A stretch of DNA of 36,119 nucleotides from Anaerolinea thermophila (GCA_020724505.1 DYGV01000006.1:1-36119), one strand, 5' to 3'. Shown: positions 1 to 8,100, counted from the first letter of the stretch. Numbers and translations: made by a program. Notes: a model not told the origin generated them from the letters alone.

Positions 1-1109
1 AAAGCTGCAGCGGTCATATCCTCCGCCAGGGCTTCGCTGCGCCAGTTGCGCTCCAGTTGAGACAGACTGCGACCCAACGCTTTTTGTACACCGCGTTCGC
101 AGCTCAGTCCGTTGGCATAGGCGGCGACGAGGTCCTGCATACCGCTGACGCCATAAACGCCATGCAGGTAACGGGTGAAGGATGTAGCCTGCGCATAAGC
201 CAACAGCGCATTCGAGGCGTCGCGCGGAAAAGTCTGACACAGCGCAGCCATGGGGATGAGCGCCTTTCTTTCGACCGCATCTTTTAGTAACAGATCGTAA
301 TCCGCGTTAGGATAGAGTTCAGTCAGCGAGGCCAGCCCTTCGCTGAGCCATACAGGAAGGTTATCATAGCCGCTGCCCATGTATTGATAAAGCAAGATAT
401 GCATCAGCTCATGCGGAATGCGCTGCTGGATCAATATCACCTGGTCGGGGCCGGAGGGCAGCGCAGCGACGATCACCCCCAGATCCGGTTCAGCGTGTCC
501 TGCCACCCAATCGCGGCTGCCCGGCTGAAGTGCAGCCTGCAGCGAGTTAGAATCCGGATAGATATAAATCTCCATAAATTGCGGTTTCGGGATGGGCAGC
601 AATGTTTGCGCCTGGAAGAATCCTTTTTCGGCAGCGTCAATGATGCTTTGGGCGTATGGAACGTCACCCTCGAACCAATGCACGCGGAATGGGTTTTCTT
701 CCAAAGAGTTCCATTCATAGCGGTTATCTTCGTAGAAAAACTCATACGCCGGGCTGTTCACCTTTTCGCCATTCGAAATGACGACCTCCCAACGGAAATC
801 CACCTGCGAAAAGGCGCGCAGATGATAATCTGCCAGCAGATGGGTGTAACTGAGCAGATAAAGGCCCTCTTCCTGCGCCTGGATTTGCGCCTCGCCCACC
901 ACGGTGCGTGTATCGGCGTGCGCCTGAAAAAAAACATGCGCTGTATCAATGAAGGCAGACGATCGCACTTTGGCGTAGAAGGTGATCCGTTCACCAAAGC
1001 GATAATCCGCCCAGGATTCGACAAATTGAGCCTGGGCGCGCGCCGGATAAACCGTCCAGATTGCTAGAACAAAGTTGATCAAAAGAGAGAACGTTGCTCG
1101 GCGACGCAT
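1..1109 (-). CDS. Secreted peptidase-MA-like zinc metalloprotease (partial, runs off left edge)
   Basis: This gene is missing from the ORF track because it has no stop inside the window. Reading the minus strand from ATG at 1109 gives about 369 open codons. It starts with a short basic and hydrophobic signal peptide (MRRRATFSLL... ending near PARAQA), so the product is probably exported. Around residues 233-237 there is HELMH, followed about 20 residues later by PVWLSEGLA. This HExxH plus downstream Glu is the zinc-binding layout of gluzincin peptidases of the peptidase-MA type. The middle part looks like a beta-rich domain of unknown role. The start codon lies one base after the stop of the AEC transporter gene, so it is probably the last gene of a minus-strand operon. 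The substrate cannot be predicted. The C-terminus is outside the window. Confidence 0.8.
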   Translation of the reverse strand, partial: MRRRATFSLLINFVLAIWTVYPARAQAQFVESWADYRFGERITFYAKVRSSAFIDTAHVFFQAHADTRTVVGEAQIQAQEEGLYLLSYTHLLADYHLRAFSQVDFRWEVVISNGEKVNSPAYEFFYEDNRYEWNSLEENPFRVHWFEGDVPYAQSIIDAAEKGFFQAQTLLPIPKPQFMEIYIYPDSNSLQAALQPGSRDWVAGHAEPDLGVIVAALPSGPDQVILIQQRIPHELMHILLYQYMGSGYDNLPVWLSEGLASLTELYPNADYDLLLKDAVERKALIPMAALCQTFPRDASNALLAYAQATSFTRYLHGVYGVSGMQDLVAAYANGLSCERGVQKALGRSLSQLERNWRSEALAEDMTAAA

Positions 1110-1110
1110 A

Positions 1111-2022
1111 TCAAGCGCCTAAATAAGCCAGCAAAGGAGTGAGAGTGAGAGGCGTCAAAATCGTGGTCACAAATACCACCGCAGATACGAACGGCGGCTC
1201 AGCATTATACTCGGTGGCCAGCAGCGTGGTGGACACCGCGGCAGGCATGGCGGCCTCCAGCACAATCGCCTGGCGCGCCACGCCGTTCAAACCAAAGAGC
1301 GGCAGCAGGGCGAGGGTCAGCAACGGCCCTGCTAAGAGGCGCATCCCGCTCGCCAGCGTCATGGGTACAGGGTGGTTCGACCAAGCGGCTGTCTGCAACT
1401 GCAACCCCAGTAAGATCAACATACTCGGAATGGTCGCGTCGGCTAACAGCTTGACAGATCGTTCCAGCGGCGCCGGGATTTGCCAACCCGTGGCAATGAA
1501 AAGCATTGCAAGAATCAAGCCATACAGAGCAGGGACGCGAACCAGGTTCATCGTCGCCCGTAGGAAGCTCTGCGAACCCATCGAAGCGATCACCCCTCCG
1601 AGCGTGTACGTGAGTATGGTAGTGGAGACAAAGTACAGGCTGGCGTAACCCAACGCCAACGAGCCAAAGGCAAAATAAACCACCGGCAGACCGAAATTCC
1701 CTGCGTTCATGAACATGCTGGCCAGCAACACGCCGGAAAGCACATTGCGCTGAATGCGCAAGGCGCGGGCAATGATCCAGGTTAACCCGCCCAGGAGCAG
1801 GGTGGTAACCGCAGCCAGGGAGATGACACGCAATATCTCGCCGCTGCTGACTTGATTTTGAGTGAGCAACGAGAAAAGCAGACAAGGGGTGAAGACGTAG
1901 AACACCACCTGAGAAAATGGGCGCGGCTTTACCCCGCCAAAGCGCCCCAACAAATAGCCAGCGCCGGCTATGAGAAAGACGGGCAGTAGATTATTCAAAA
2001 ACAAAGCGAGCAATTCGCTCAA
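1111..2022 (-). CDS. AEC (auxin efflux carrier) family transporter
   Basis: A 303-residue, very hydrophobic protein with about ten predicted membrane segments. It opens with LLPVFLIAGAGYLLGR, and has NAGNFGLPV in the middle of the chain and LEAAMPAAV in the C-terminal half; these are typical of bacterial AEC/MEMB transporters (PF03547). Family members move organic anions such as malate or other carboxylates across the inner membrane, but the substrate here cannot be read from sequence. Its ATG overlaps the stop codon of the upstream HEAT-repeat gene by four bases (ATGA), which suggests translational coupling. The metalloprotease gene follows after one base. Confidence 0.88.
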   Translation of the reverse strand: MSELLALFLNNLLPVFLIAGAGYLLGRFGGVKPRPFSQVVFYVFTPCLLFSLLTQNQVSSGEILRVISLAAVTTLLLGGLTWIIARALRIQRNVLSGVLLASMFMNAGNFGLPVVYFAFGSLALGYASLYFVSTTILTYTLGGVIASMGSQSFLRATMNLVRVPALYGLILAMLFIATGWQIPAPLERSVKLLADATIPSMLILLGLQLQTAAWSNHPVPMTLASGMRLLAGPLLTLALLPLFGLNGVARQAIVLEAAMPAAVSTTLLATEYNAEPPFVSAVVFVTTILTPLTLTPLLAYLGA

Positions 2023-3062
2023 AAGGCCTGATCCTCTTCTTCGTCATCTTCGTCTTCGATCAGGTCGTCCCAATCCTCGTCGAATTCCTCATACCAATTG
2101 CCGTCGCCCTCCGCTTCGGGAAAATCGAACAACGGCATCATCTGGATCCCTTCATTGAATGCCAGGTTGTCCAGAGCCGATTCGAGGAAGGCTGCATCCT
2201 GATCGTTGTCTGCTTCCTCGTACAATTGTTGCAGCACCTCTCGCACCCCTTCCCCGCCGATTTGCGAAAGCGACCAGATGCTCGCCTGGCGTGTGGCTTC
2301 GTCTGGATCGTCCAACAATTCGAACAAGAGAGGCAAAGCCTCGCTGATTTCCAGCTCGCCGGCGGCGCGCGCCGCCTCGCTGCGTAGCAAGGGCAGGTTG
2401 CTTTGCAACATCGCAAGCACCTGAGGCTGCCACTCCTGATTGGCGGAGCGTCCCATTGCCAGCAAGGCGCTGGCTTTCCAGTGTTTATCTTCGGAGGCGA
2501 ACGCATTTCGAATCAGCCCATCCACCTCCGCGCGGCTGGAAAACCCCAGCGACTCCAATGCTGAACGGCGCACCTCCACCACATCGTCGCCCGTGACCGT
2601 TTTCAGGAGGACATCCTCGATCTGTCGCAAGGTCTTTTCGGGGATTTCATCCAGCTCGCCAGCGTAAACAAAACGCCCCAGCGCGCTGGCTGCAGCAGCG
2701 CGCACTTCCTCGTTTTTGTCGCCGGCTAACATTTCCAGAAACAGCGGAATCAGGCTGGTTTCCTCGTAATCCCACAAGGTGCGCAGAGCGACCACGCGCA
2801 CTTTGGGATCCTCGTCTCGCAGCGCAAAGCGGGAGAAGGTTTCGAACGAAAGCAGCATATCTGCCTCATTCAGCTCCTCGATATCTTCCATCAGCGCCAG
2901 CCGACGCCAGGCAGGCACTCTATGCCACACCTTTTCGAGCTGCTCTAATTCAGCCTTCTCCAGGTCGGACAAACGATACAGGTAGCGCGGGTTGAGCGGT
3001 GTTTCGGCGTCCAGCAGCGCATCGAGCAATTGATTGAACGGGATTTCAGCAGGAGATTGCAT
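2019..3062 (-). CDS. HEAT-repeat protein with acidic C-terminal tail
   Basis: A 347-residue soluble protein built from repeated helical pairs. Stretches such as DEDPKVRVVALRTLWDYE, NEEVRAAAASALGRF, VVEVRRSALESLGF and DEATRQASIWSLSQIGG are classic HEAT/PBS-lyase-like repeats, about six in all. HEAT arrays are scaffolds that bind proteins or nucleic acids and have no enzymatic signature here. The last roughly 35 residues are extremely acidic (runs of D and E), which may be a disordered tail. The gene starts 24 bases after rseP and overlaps the AEC gene by four bases, so it looks co-transcribed with both. A role linked to the membrane protease next door is possible but only inferred. Confidence 0.85.
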   Translation of the reverse strand: MQSPAEIPFNQLLDALLDAETPLNPRYLYRLSDLEKAELEQLEKVWHRVPAWRRLALMEDIEELNEADMLLSFETFSRFALRDEDPKVRVVALRTLWDYEETSLIPLFLEMLAGDKNEEVRAAAASALGRFVYAGELDEIPEKTLRQIEDVLLKTVTGDDVVEVRRSALESLGFSSRAEVDGLIRNAFASEDKHWKASALLAMGRSANQEWQPQVLAMLQSNLPLLRSEAARAAGELEISEALPLLFELLDDPDEATRQASIWSLSQIGGEGVREVLQQLYEEADNDQDAAFLESALDNLAFNEGIQMMPLFDFPEAEGDGNWYEEFDEDWDDLIEDEDDEEEDQAF

Positions 3063-3086
3063 GGGAATAACTTTCTAGGAATAAGA

Positions 3087-4103
3087 TTACGGGAGCTGAA
3101 TAGGGTTAACAAAGTCCTGCACGTTGATATAGATCAGCAGCAGGATCAACAAGACAAAGCCCACCATGTGGACGACGTTCTCGAAATTCGCCGGGATGCG
3201 GCGCCGGATCAGAATTTCCGGCAGAGTGAGCAGGATACGTCCGCCGTCTAACGCCGGAATAGGCAGCAGATTAATCACCCCCAGCGATATGGAGATGGCC
3301 ATGAAAAACCACAGCGGGCTTTGAATGCGCTGGTAGATATCGAACATGCCCTTATAGCCTACCAGCCGCCCCTCTTGAGGCGACGCCTCGCCGCGCAGCA
3401 AACGCACCGGCAACAACAGAATGCTGCGTGCGTTTTCGTACACTGCCCCCACGCCGCGTTGAACGGCTGTCCCCAGCCCGATGGGGCGGGTGGGGTTATC
3501 CAGGGCAACACCCAGCGGCCCCTGGCCCTCAGGGGGATTGGCGCGTGGGGTGAGGCGCAGGGTGAGCGTTTGCTCGCCGCGCTGAACGAGCAGGGTCACC
3601 GGCGTTCCCAGATTTTCGGCAACAATCTTCTGTAAGGCAGGGATGCTGGTGATAGGCTGGTCGTTGACCTGCAACACCAGGTCGCCCACCCGCAGGCCGG
3701 CCACCGCCGCTGGCGATTCCGGGGCGATGGAAGCGATCAGCACCTTCTCCGGCACCCGTTCTCCAATCGAGTAGAACAGGAGGACGCCCAGGATGACGCC
3801 GACGATCAGGTTCATCAGCGGACCGGCGAATAACACGCCCAGCCGCACCCAGGGGCTGGCGGCTGCCAAACCACCCTCGATCGAGGGGTCGTTTTCACCC
3901 TTGGGACGCACAAAGCCGCCCAATGGAATCGCGTTCAACGAATAGATAGTGCCGTTGCGCTCAAACAGCTTAACCAGCCGGGGCGGAAAACCGATGCCAA
4001 ATTCTTCCACTTCCACCTTCAGCAAACGTGCTGCCAGGAAATGTCCCAGCTCGTGCACAAAGATCAGCACGGCGATACCCAGGATAAATGTCAACAAATC
4101 CAT
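3087..4103 (-). CDS. rseP: RseP-type site-2 metalloprotease (M50B)
   Basis: A 338-residue membrane zinc protease of the site-2 protease family, which cuts transmembrane segments of anti-sigma factors or leftover signal peptides. The active-site helix carries HELGH at residues 17-21, which binds zinc. A PDZ domain follows in the middle (APESPAAVAGLRVGDLVL), and the third zinc ligand sits in the late motif PALDGGRI. At least four hydrophobic segments are visible, including FAGPLMNLIVGVILGVLLF. Length matches bacterial RseP/RasP/SpoIVFB-like proteins with a single PDZ domain. It is the first gene of a run of minus-strand genes (rseP, HEAT, AEC, MA peptidase). No dxr, cdsA or ispG neighbour is present in the window. 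Confidence 0.93.
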   Translation of the reverse strand: MDLLTFILGIAVLIFVHELGHFLAARLLKVEVEEFGIGFPPRLVKLFERNGTIYSLNAIPLGGFVRPKGENDPSIEGGLAAASPWVRLGVLFAGPLMNLIVGVILGVLLFYSIGERVPEKVLIASIAPESPAAVAGLRVGDLVLQVNDQPITSIPALQKIVAENLGTPVTLLVQRGEQTLTLRLTPRANPPEGQGPLGVALDNPTRPIGLGTAVQRGVGAVYENARSILLLPVRLLRGEASPQEGRLVGYKGMFDIYQRIQSPLWFFMAISISLGVINLLPIPALDGGRILLTLPEILIRRRIPANFENVVHMVGFVLLILLLIYINVQDFVNPIQLP

Positions 4104-4388
4104 CGCTTCTTTCTCAATCTCTCTTGCCTGCGGGAAGAGCTACCTTAATATGTGAATTCTCACTCATCATGAGTAATCGCGCAAAGCCTCTACATCCGGC
4201 TGTTGCGCAAATGAAAATTATAATGCCGTCCTTTCAATTCGGGTAGAAGCGCGGCGAATTTGCTGCGCGTTTCTAACACTGCTTTAACAACGTGGGGAGT
4301 AACTCCTGGCACGGAAATGGGCTGCATAAGATGAAGCCCTGGCGCGCTTTGGCAAGTGCAGCGCGCCGCTCAGGGCAGATCCAGACGC
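4104..4388. other. Intergenic region between rseP and mvaD with palindrome
   Basis: This 285-base gap holds no convincing gene. A 13-base palindrome (ACTCAT-C-ATGAGT, 4162-4174) lies about 60 bases upstream of the rseP start and could be an operator. TATAAT on the minus strand at 4217-4222 could be a -10 box for rseP, but I see no good -35 at the right spacing. The ORF 4273-4605 in the track is a frame shadow of mvaD. Confidence 0.4.
4341..4367 (-). terminator. Hairpin downstream of mvaD, possible terminator
   Basis: A perfect 8-bp stem GGCGCGCT/AGCGCGCC closes an 11-base loop about 20 bases after the mvaD stop. Outer arms GCCCT (4336-4340) and AGGGC (4372-4376) extend it across an internal loop. 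There is no clear T-run on the minus strand, so it may act as an mRNA 3' end structure and not as an intrinsic terminator. Confidence 0.4.
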
Positions 4389-5363
4389 TCAATCGTTGAT
4401 CCGGCGCGCCGCGCCGCCAGGGCGAGCGGTAAGCACAGTTTGAACGCCTGGAAGTTCTTGCAATTGGCGGGCGACCTGCGCGGCGTAGGCCTGTTCGCAG
4501 ATCACATGCACATTGGGTCCCGCGTCTATGGTGTAACAGACCGGCATGCCCTGAGCGCGCCAGGCGACGACGGCGTGCATTACCGTCAGCGTGGCCGGCT
4601 GCCAATACAGAAGAGGCGGTGAGGAGGTCATCATCACGGCGTGCATCAGGTTGCTATCCAGCTCCGTGACCTGCGCCAGGGCTTCGAAATCGCGCTGCAA
4701 GATTGCCTGGCGACAGACAGCCAATCGTTGCGCGGCGGAGGCCACGCGGGCGGCCTGCAGCGGACTGGTCTGCGCCAGGCGATGTCCCTCCTGCGAGGTG
4801 GTGGGTTTGTGCGTCTGGCTGAGCACCGCGATGCAGTCCGCCAAATCCCAATGCTCCGGCGGGGCGATGGCGAATGCGAAGGAGGTTTGATCATCTTCGC
4901 CGGCCTGCCATTCGACGAACCCGCCAGGGATGGAACGGCACGCCGAGCCAGAGGCGGTGCGCGCCAGGCGGGAGAGCTGGCGTTCGTCCAGCTCCAGCCC
5001 TGCGGCGCAGGCGGCGGCCACGGCCAGGGCGGCGAAACCCGAAGCCGAGGAGGCGATCCCCGCGCCGGTGGGGAAGTTGTTTTCGCTGCGCGCTTCGGCG
5101 CGCCAGCTCAGCCCGGCCATGCGGCGCACCCGATCCAGCAGAGCCGTCACACGTTGCAAGCCTGCTCCGCTCACTTCCTGCCCATTCAAAGTCAGGCGGT
5201 CGGCGGGCAACTGGGGGTCGAAGCTTACCGTGGTGCGGGTGGTCAATCCATCCAGGTTCATGGAGAGCGAACTGTTGACGGGTAGACGCAATACGGGATC
5301 GCGGTTGCCCCAATACTTGATGAAGGCGATGTTGGGATGAGCGATGGCAGCGGCGTTCTTCAT
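4389..5363 (-). CDS. mvaD: Diphosphomevalonate (or phosphomevalonate) decarboxylase
   Basis: A 324-residue GHMP-kinase-fold enzyme of the mevalonate pathway. It makes isopentenyl diphosphate (or isopentenyl phosphate) by ATP-dependent decarboxylation. Diagnostic stretches are [15 protein letters not shown] at the start, the phosphate loop [17 protein letters not shown] near residues 96-112, [15 protein letters not shown], and DAGPNVHV near the end. The characterised Roseiflexus (Chloroflexota) homologue acts on mevalonate 5-phosphate and works with isopentenyl phosphate kinase, so the substrate here is open. The ATG (5361-5363) overlaps the stop of the upstream integron integrase gene as ATGA, so translation may be coupled to intI. 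No other mevalonate gene is present in the window. A hairpin lies just downstream. Confidence 0.9.
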   Translation of the reverse strand: MKNAAAIAHPNIAFIKYWGNRDPVLRLPVNSSLSMNLDGLTTRTTVSFDPQLPADRLTLNGQEVSGAGLQRVTALLDRVRRMAGLSWRAEARSENNFPTGAGIASSASGFAALAVAAACAAGLELDERQLSRLARTASGSACRSIPGGFVEWQAGEDDQTSFAFAIAPPEHWDLADCIAVLSQTHKPTTSQEGHRLAQTSPLQAARVASAAQRLAVCRQAILQRDFEALAQVTELDSNLMHAVMMTSSPPLLYWQPATLTVMHAVVAWRAQGMPVCYTIDAGPNVHVICEQAYAAQVARQLQELPGVQTVLTARPGGAARRIND

Positions 5364-6319
5364 AAGAGCTCATCCAGCGGGCTATGCACGGCCAAACCGC
5401 CCCGTTGCAGGACGTGGGTGTAGATCATGGTGGTCCTCACGTCCTTGTGACCCAGTAATTCCTGGACGGTGCGGATGTCGTAGCCGTTCTGCAGGAGATG
5501 GGTGGCGAAGGAATGGCGGAAGGTGTGGCAGGTGACACGCTTGGTCAGGCCGGCTTGTTGGGCGGCCTGGCGGACGGCGCGTTGCAGGCCGGAGGGGTCT
5601 ATGTGGTGGCGGCGTTCTCTGCCGGCACGGGGATCGAGAGAGCGCCGTACAGCAGGGAAGAGGTATTGCCAGCCGAGTTCGCGGGCGGCGTTGGGGTATT
5701 TTTCGGCCAGGGCGTAGGGGAGATAGACTTCGCCATCGCCGGCGGCCAGGTCTTCCTCGTGCAGGAGGCGGACACGTTCGATCTGGCGGCGCAGGTCAGA
5801 GACGACGGAATCGGGCAAGGGGACAAGGCGGTCTTTTTCGCCTTTGCCATCGCGGACGGTGATGGTTTTGTACTCGAAGTCGAGGTCTTTGACCCGCAGA
5901 CGGACGCATTCCATCAGACGCAGGCCAGAGCCATAGAGCAGTTGGGCCATGAGTTTCCAGACTCCGTCGAGGCGGTCGAGGACGAGGCGGACTTCCTGAG
6001 GGGTGAGAACGGTGGGGATGTGTTCGGGGCGTTTGGCGGTGGAAAGGAGGATGGGGTCGAGGTCTATGTGCAGGACTTCACGGTAGAGGAAGAGGATAGC
6101 ACTGAGGGCTTGATTCTGGGTGGAGGCAGAGACACGTTTTTCGCCAGCAAGATGGGCGAGGAATTCCCGAATTTCGGGAGCGCCCATTTCGGCAGGGTGG
6201 CGTTTGCCGTGGAAGAGGATGTAGCGTTTAGCCCAATCGAGGTAAGCCTGCTCGGTGCGGTAGGAGTAGTGTTTGATGCGCAGGGCGTCGCGCATCTGGT
6301 CGAGGAGTTTTGGGGCCAT
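5360..6319 (-). CDS. intI: Integron integrase IntI
   Basis: A 319-residue tyrosine recombinase that inserts and excises gene cassettes by recombining attI with the folded single strand of attC. The catalytic residues are visible: R134 ([13 protein letters not shown]), K159 (RDGKGEKDR), H265 and R268 ([13 protein letters not shown]), H291 (LLGHKDV) and nucleophile Y300 (TTMIYTHVL). What separates it from XerC/XerD is the extra IntI segment before the HTFRH box ([20 protein letters not shown]), and the ending [13 protein letters not shown], which also matches IntI proteins. The N-terminal SAM-like domain ([20 protein letters not shown]) is complete. It is divergent from the cassettes. Its TGA overlaps the ATG of mvaD. 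I found no clear Shine-Dalgarno and no confident promoter for intI itself. The protein looks intact and active. Confidence 0.97.
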   Translation of the reverse strand: MAPKLLDQMRDALRIKHYSYRTEQAYLDWAKRYILFHGKRHPAEMGAPEIREFLAHLAGEKRVSASTQNQALSAILFLYREVLHIDLDPILLSTAKRPEHIPTVLTPQEVRLVLDRLDGVWKLMAQLLYGSGLRLMECVRLRVKDLDFEYKTITVRDGKGEKDRLVPLPDSVVSDLRRQIERVRLLHEEDLAAGDGEVYLPYALAEKYPNAARELGWQYLFPAVRRSLDPRAGRERRHHIDPSGLQRAVRQAAQQAGLTKRVTCHTFRHSFATHLLQNGYDIRTVQELLGHKDVRTTMIYTHVLQRGGLAVHSPLDELL

Positions 6320-6324
6320 AGGTG

Positions 6325-6353
6325 TTGACGCTTGAAAATGGTTGTTATATACT
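6325..6353 (+). promoter_or_regulatory. Pc cassette promoter
   Basis: TTGACG (6325-6330), a 17-base spacer and TATACT (6348-6353) make a near-consensus sigma70-type promoter pointing into the cassette array. The -35 starts only six bases from the intI start codon, so Pc sits in the intI leader. It is about 155 bases before the attI crossover. This is where integrons carry the promoter that drives promoterless cassettes. Confidence 0.8.
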
Positions 6354-6423
6354 GATGTGGACGGTGGACGATGGGTAAGACAATATTAACACAAAATCAG
6401 AGTTTGGACTATATTTTTGCGTA

Positions 6424-6516
6424 TTAGGCGGAAAGTGTCTTTTTTTCTACAAAAACATGGAATTTGCCGACTATAGGCGGTTAGGTGGAAGGTTTCCACA
6501 TAAACCATAGTTAGGT
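6424..6516 (+). other. attI recombination site (approximate extent)
   Basis: The crossover core GTTAGGT at 6510-6516 fits GTTRRRY. It is confirmed as the boundary because the following bases (TTAGGTTGCG) are complementary to the left end of the first attC (CGCAACCTAAC, 8131-8141). Upstream there is a second GTTAGGT at 6480-6486. There is also an imperfect direct repeat, TTAGGCGGAAAG (6424-6435) and TTAGGTGGAAGG (6481-6492), which may be accessory integrase-binding repeats like those of attI1. The left limit is a guess. Confidence 0.75.
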
Positions 6517-6582
6517 TGCGAATAAAGAATCTGATATGTGTCGACTTGCACACTCTCAAAAAATAGTCAGGAGAAGCGCAAA

Positions 6583-6957
6583 ATGAGAACCAAAACAATA
6601 AAAATGGCATTATTACTCCTGCTTGCAATCGCAGGATTTGCTCTTGTATTTTGGGTAGCCAAAAATATGCCAACTAAGCAAGAAATTCGAGCTAAACAAA
6701 TCATCCAATCTTTTATGGATTCGAAAGGAATGGATATAGAACCTGGTACAGAGGAATACAAAACTTTCATGCGGGGTATCGTATGGGGTGAATATCCTGA
6801 GTTAACAGGAAATGACTCGGATTTCGTCAAGAACCAGGAAGAGTTAGATTATGTGTTCGATTATGCCTGGAAGTATTCGGGGTACAAAGACCTATATGGA
6901 GACTATAACGAACCAGATACAGAAGAAGCAGTACCAACAACTGAATCTAAGAAATGA
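6583..6957 (+). CDS. Cassette 1 small exported protein, truncated duplicate of the next gene
   Basis: This 124-residue protein starts at ATG 6583, nine bases after AGGAG. The GTG at 6538 in the ORF track lacks such a site. It has an N-terminal hydrophobic segment (MALLLLLAIAGFALVFWVA), then a region of about 75 residues almost identical to residues 33-112 of the following amidase gene. The shared DNA block is 6696-6932 versus 7104-7340, 237 bases with only a few differences, spaced 408 bases. The amidase domain itself is absent here. It is most likely a partial tandem duplication within one cassette, though a regulatory or decoy role for the stand-alone propeptide-like region is possible. No attC lies between the two genes. 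The AT-rich composition differs from the host. Confidence 0.7.
   Translation: MRTKTIKMALLLLLAIAGFALVFWVAKNMPTKQEIRAKQIIQSFMDSKGMDIEPGTEEYKTFMRGIVWGEYPELTGNDSDFVKNQEELDYVFDYAWKYSGYKDLYGDYNEPDTEEAVPTTESKK
6696..6932 (+). repeat. 237-bp direct repeat, copy 1
   Basis: This block is nearly identical to 7104-7340, offset 408 bases. Visible differences include one T/C near the start, C/T at 6914 and a few near the right end. It encodes the IQSFMDSKGMDIEPGTEEY region in both proteins. Confidence 0.95.
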
Positions 6958-7005
6958 CTGCAAGCAACAACTAACGTAAACATAAAAAAGCAAAGGAACT
7001 TCACA

Positions 7006-8100
7006 ATGAACGCAACCAAAGTTATCTTACTTCTGTTAGCTGTTTTGGGAATTGCTATCAATCCATTATTGGAGATTAATGGGCAAACGGAAACACAGAC
7101 GGAACAAATCATCCAATCTTTCATGGATTCGAAAGGAATGGATATAGAACCTGGTACAGAGGAATACAAAACTTTCATGCGGGGTATCGTATGGGGTGAA
7201 TATCCTGAGTTAACAGGAAATGACTCGGATTTCGTCAAGAACCAGGAAGAGTTAGATTATGTGTTCGATTATGCCTGGAAGTATTCGGGGTACAAAGACC
7301 TATATGGAGACTATAACGAACTAGATACAGGGGAAGCAGTCTCGCCGGATATATTTGGAGAGCAGAGATTGGCAGTAATCAACCTTTCAACATCACAGGG
7401 GCGTTCAAATGCAATTGCCTATGCTTATCAGTGGAGTACATCCGGGGGCACAAGTCGAAACCCAGCCTACCCTGACTTTGGAGTTGATGACTGTACGAAC
7501 TTTGTGAGTCAAGCGATGAAAGCGGGCGGATTTATTGAGAAGGGAAGTGGTGATGGATGCAAACATGAGAATACAAGTACAGAATGGTACGTCGAATCAA
7601 ATCCATCCCCTCCGTGGTGGTGTACTGGTGACTTCCGCAATTGGGAATGGTCAACGAGTTGGAGCGTTCCATGGCCATTTCGGGATTATTTTGCATATCA
7701 GAATGATTATGCTATTTCTCACGGATGGACAACAAGTGTATCTACTGCCAAATATTATCTTTCTCCAGGAGATGTGATACAGCTTCAGTATGAAGATAAC
7801 GGGGATTGGATAACCTTTCATACAATGATGGTTACCGATGAGGATGAAAATGATCTCTACGTTACTTATCATTCTAACGCGGGTGGATTTGATGAGGTTG
7901 ATAAACCTCTCAGCACAATAGATTTAGGGTCAAACAAGCGCTTCGTATTAGTTGAAATCAAATTCCCTGCTCTAATATTTTTGCCAATGATACTTAATGG
8001 CGAAGGAACAACCGGGAATCCGTTGAATTCCCAAAACCCCTATCCAGCACCAATGGAATACAAGGAGCCACAACCACTCGGGCCTTATCCAGCACCATAA
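7006..8100 (+). CDS. Cassette 1 secreted amidase (Amidase_6-like cysteine hydrolase)
   Basis: A 364-residue protein with an N-terminal hydrophobic signal (VILLLLAVLGIAINPLL), the duplicated linker region, and from about residue 130 a putative amidase domain of the Amidase_6 type. Supporting motifs are AIAYAYQWS, the likely nucleophile in DDCTNFVSQAM, and the likely catalytic His in TFHTMMVTD. Such domains cut amide bonds in cell-wall peptides or related substrates outside the cell. The C-terminus has FPALIFLPMILNG, which resembles a short hydrophobic motif I have seen near the ends of many Chloroflexota secreted proteins, followed by a Pro-rich tail with repeated PYPAP. The start is supported by AAAGGAA upstream. 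It shares cassette 1 with its truncated copy and would be driven by Pc. Confidence 0.8.
   Translation: MNATKVILLLLAVLGIAINPLLEINGQTETQTEQIIQSFMDSKGMDIEPGTEEYKTFMRGIVWGEYPELTGNDSDFVKNQEELDYVFDYAWKYSGYKDLYGDYNELDTGEAVSPDIFGEQRLAVINLSTSQGRSNAIAYAYQWSTSGGTSRNPAYPDFGVDDCTNFVSQAMKAGGFIEKGSGDGCKHENTSTEWYVESNPSPPWWCTGDFRNWEWSTSWSVPWPFRDYFAYQNDYAISHGWTTSVSTAKYYLSPGDVIQLQYEDNGDWITFHTMMVTDEDENDLYVTYHSNAGGFDEVDKPLSTIDLGSNKRFVLVEIKFPALIFLPMILNGEGTTGNPLNSQNPYPAPMEYKEPQPLGPYPAP
7104..7340 (+). repeat. 237-bp direct repeat, copy 2
   Basis: Second copy of the block at 6696-6932, inside the amidase gene. The near identity points to a recent duplication or ongoing gene conversion. Confidence 0.95.

Noticed and set aside
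384-1067. 227-residue plus-strand ORF
   Set aside because: It is antisense to the partial metalloprotease gene, whose minus-strand frame has a signal peptide and an HELMH zinc motif. The plus-strand product has no recognisable domain.
5360-6319. XerC/XerD or phage integrase instead of IntI
   Set aside because: The extra segment with ERRHH before HTFRH, the SPLDELL ending, and adjacent attI/attC sites fit IntI and not Xer or phage integrases.
5498-6328. 276-residue plus-strand ORF
   Set aside because: It is the antisense shadow of intI. It looks long only because the integrase codon usage leaves few stops on the other strand.
6958-7005. Possible attC between the two cassette 1 genes (ACAACTAACG)
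   Set aside because: No RYYYAAC box with a matching GTTRRRY and no inverted arms fit in 48 bases. Both genes belong to one cassette.
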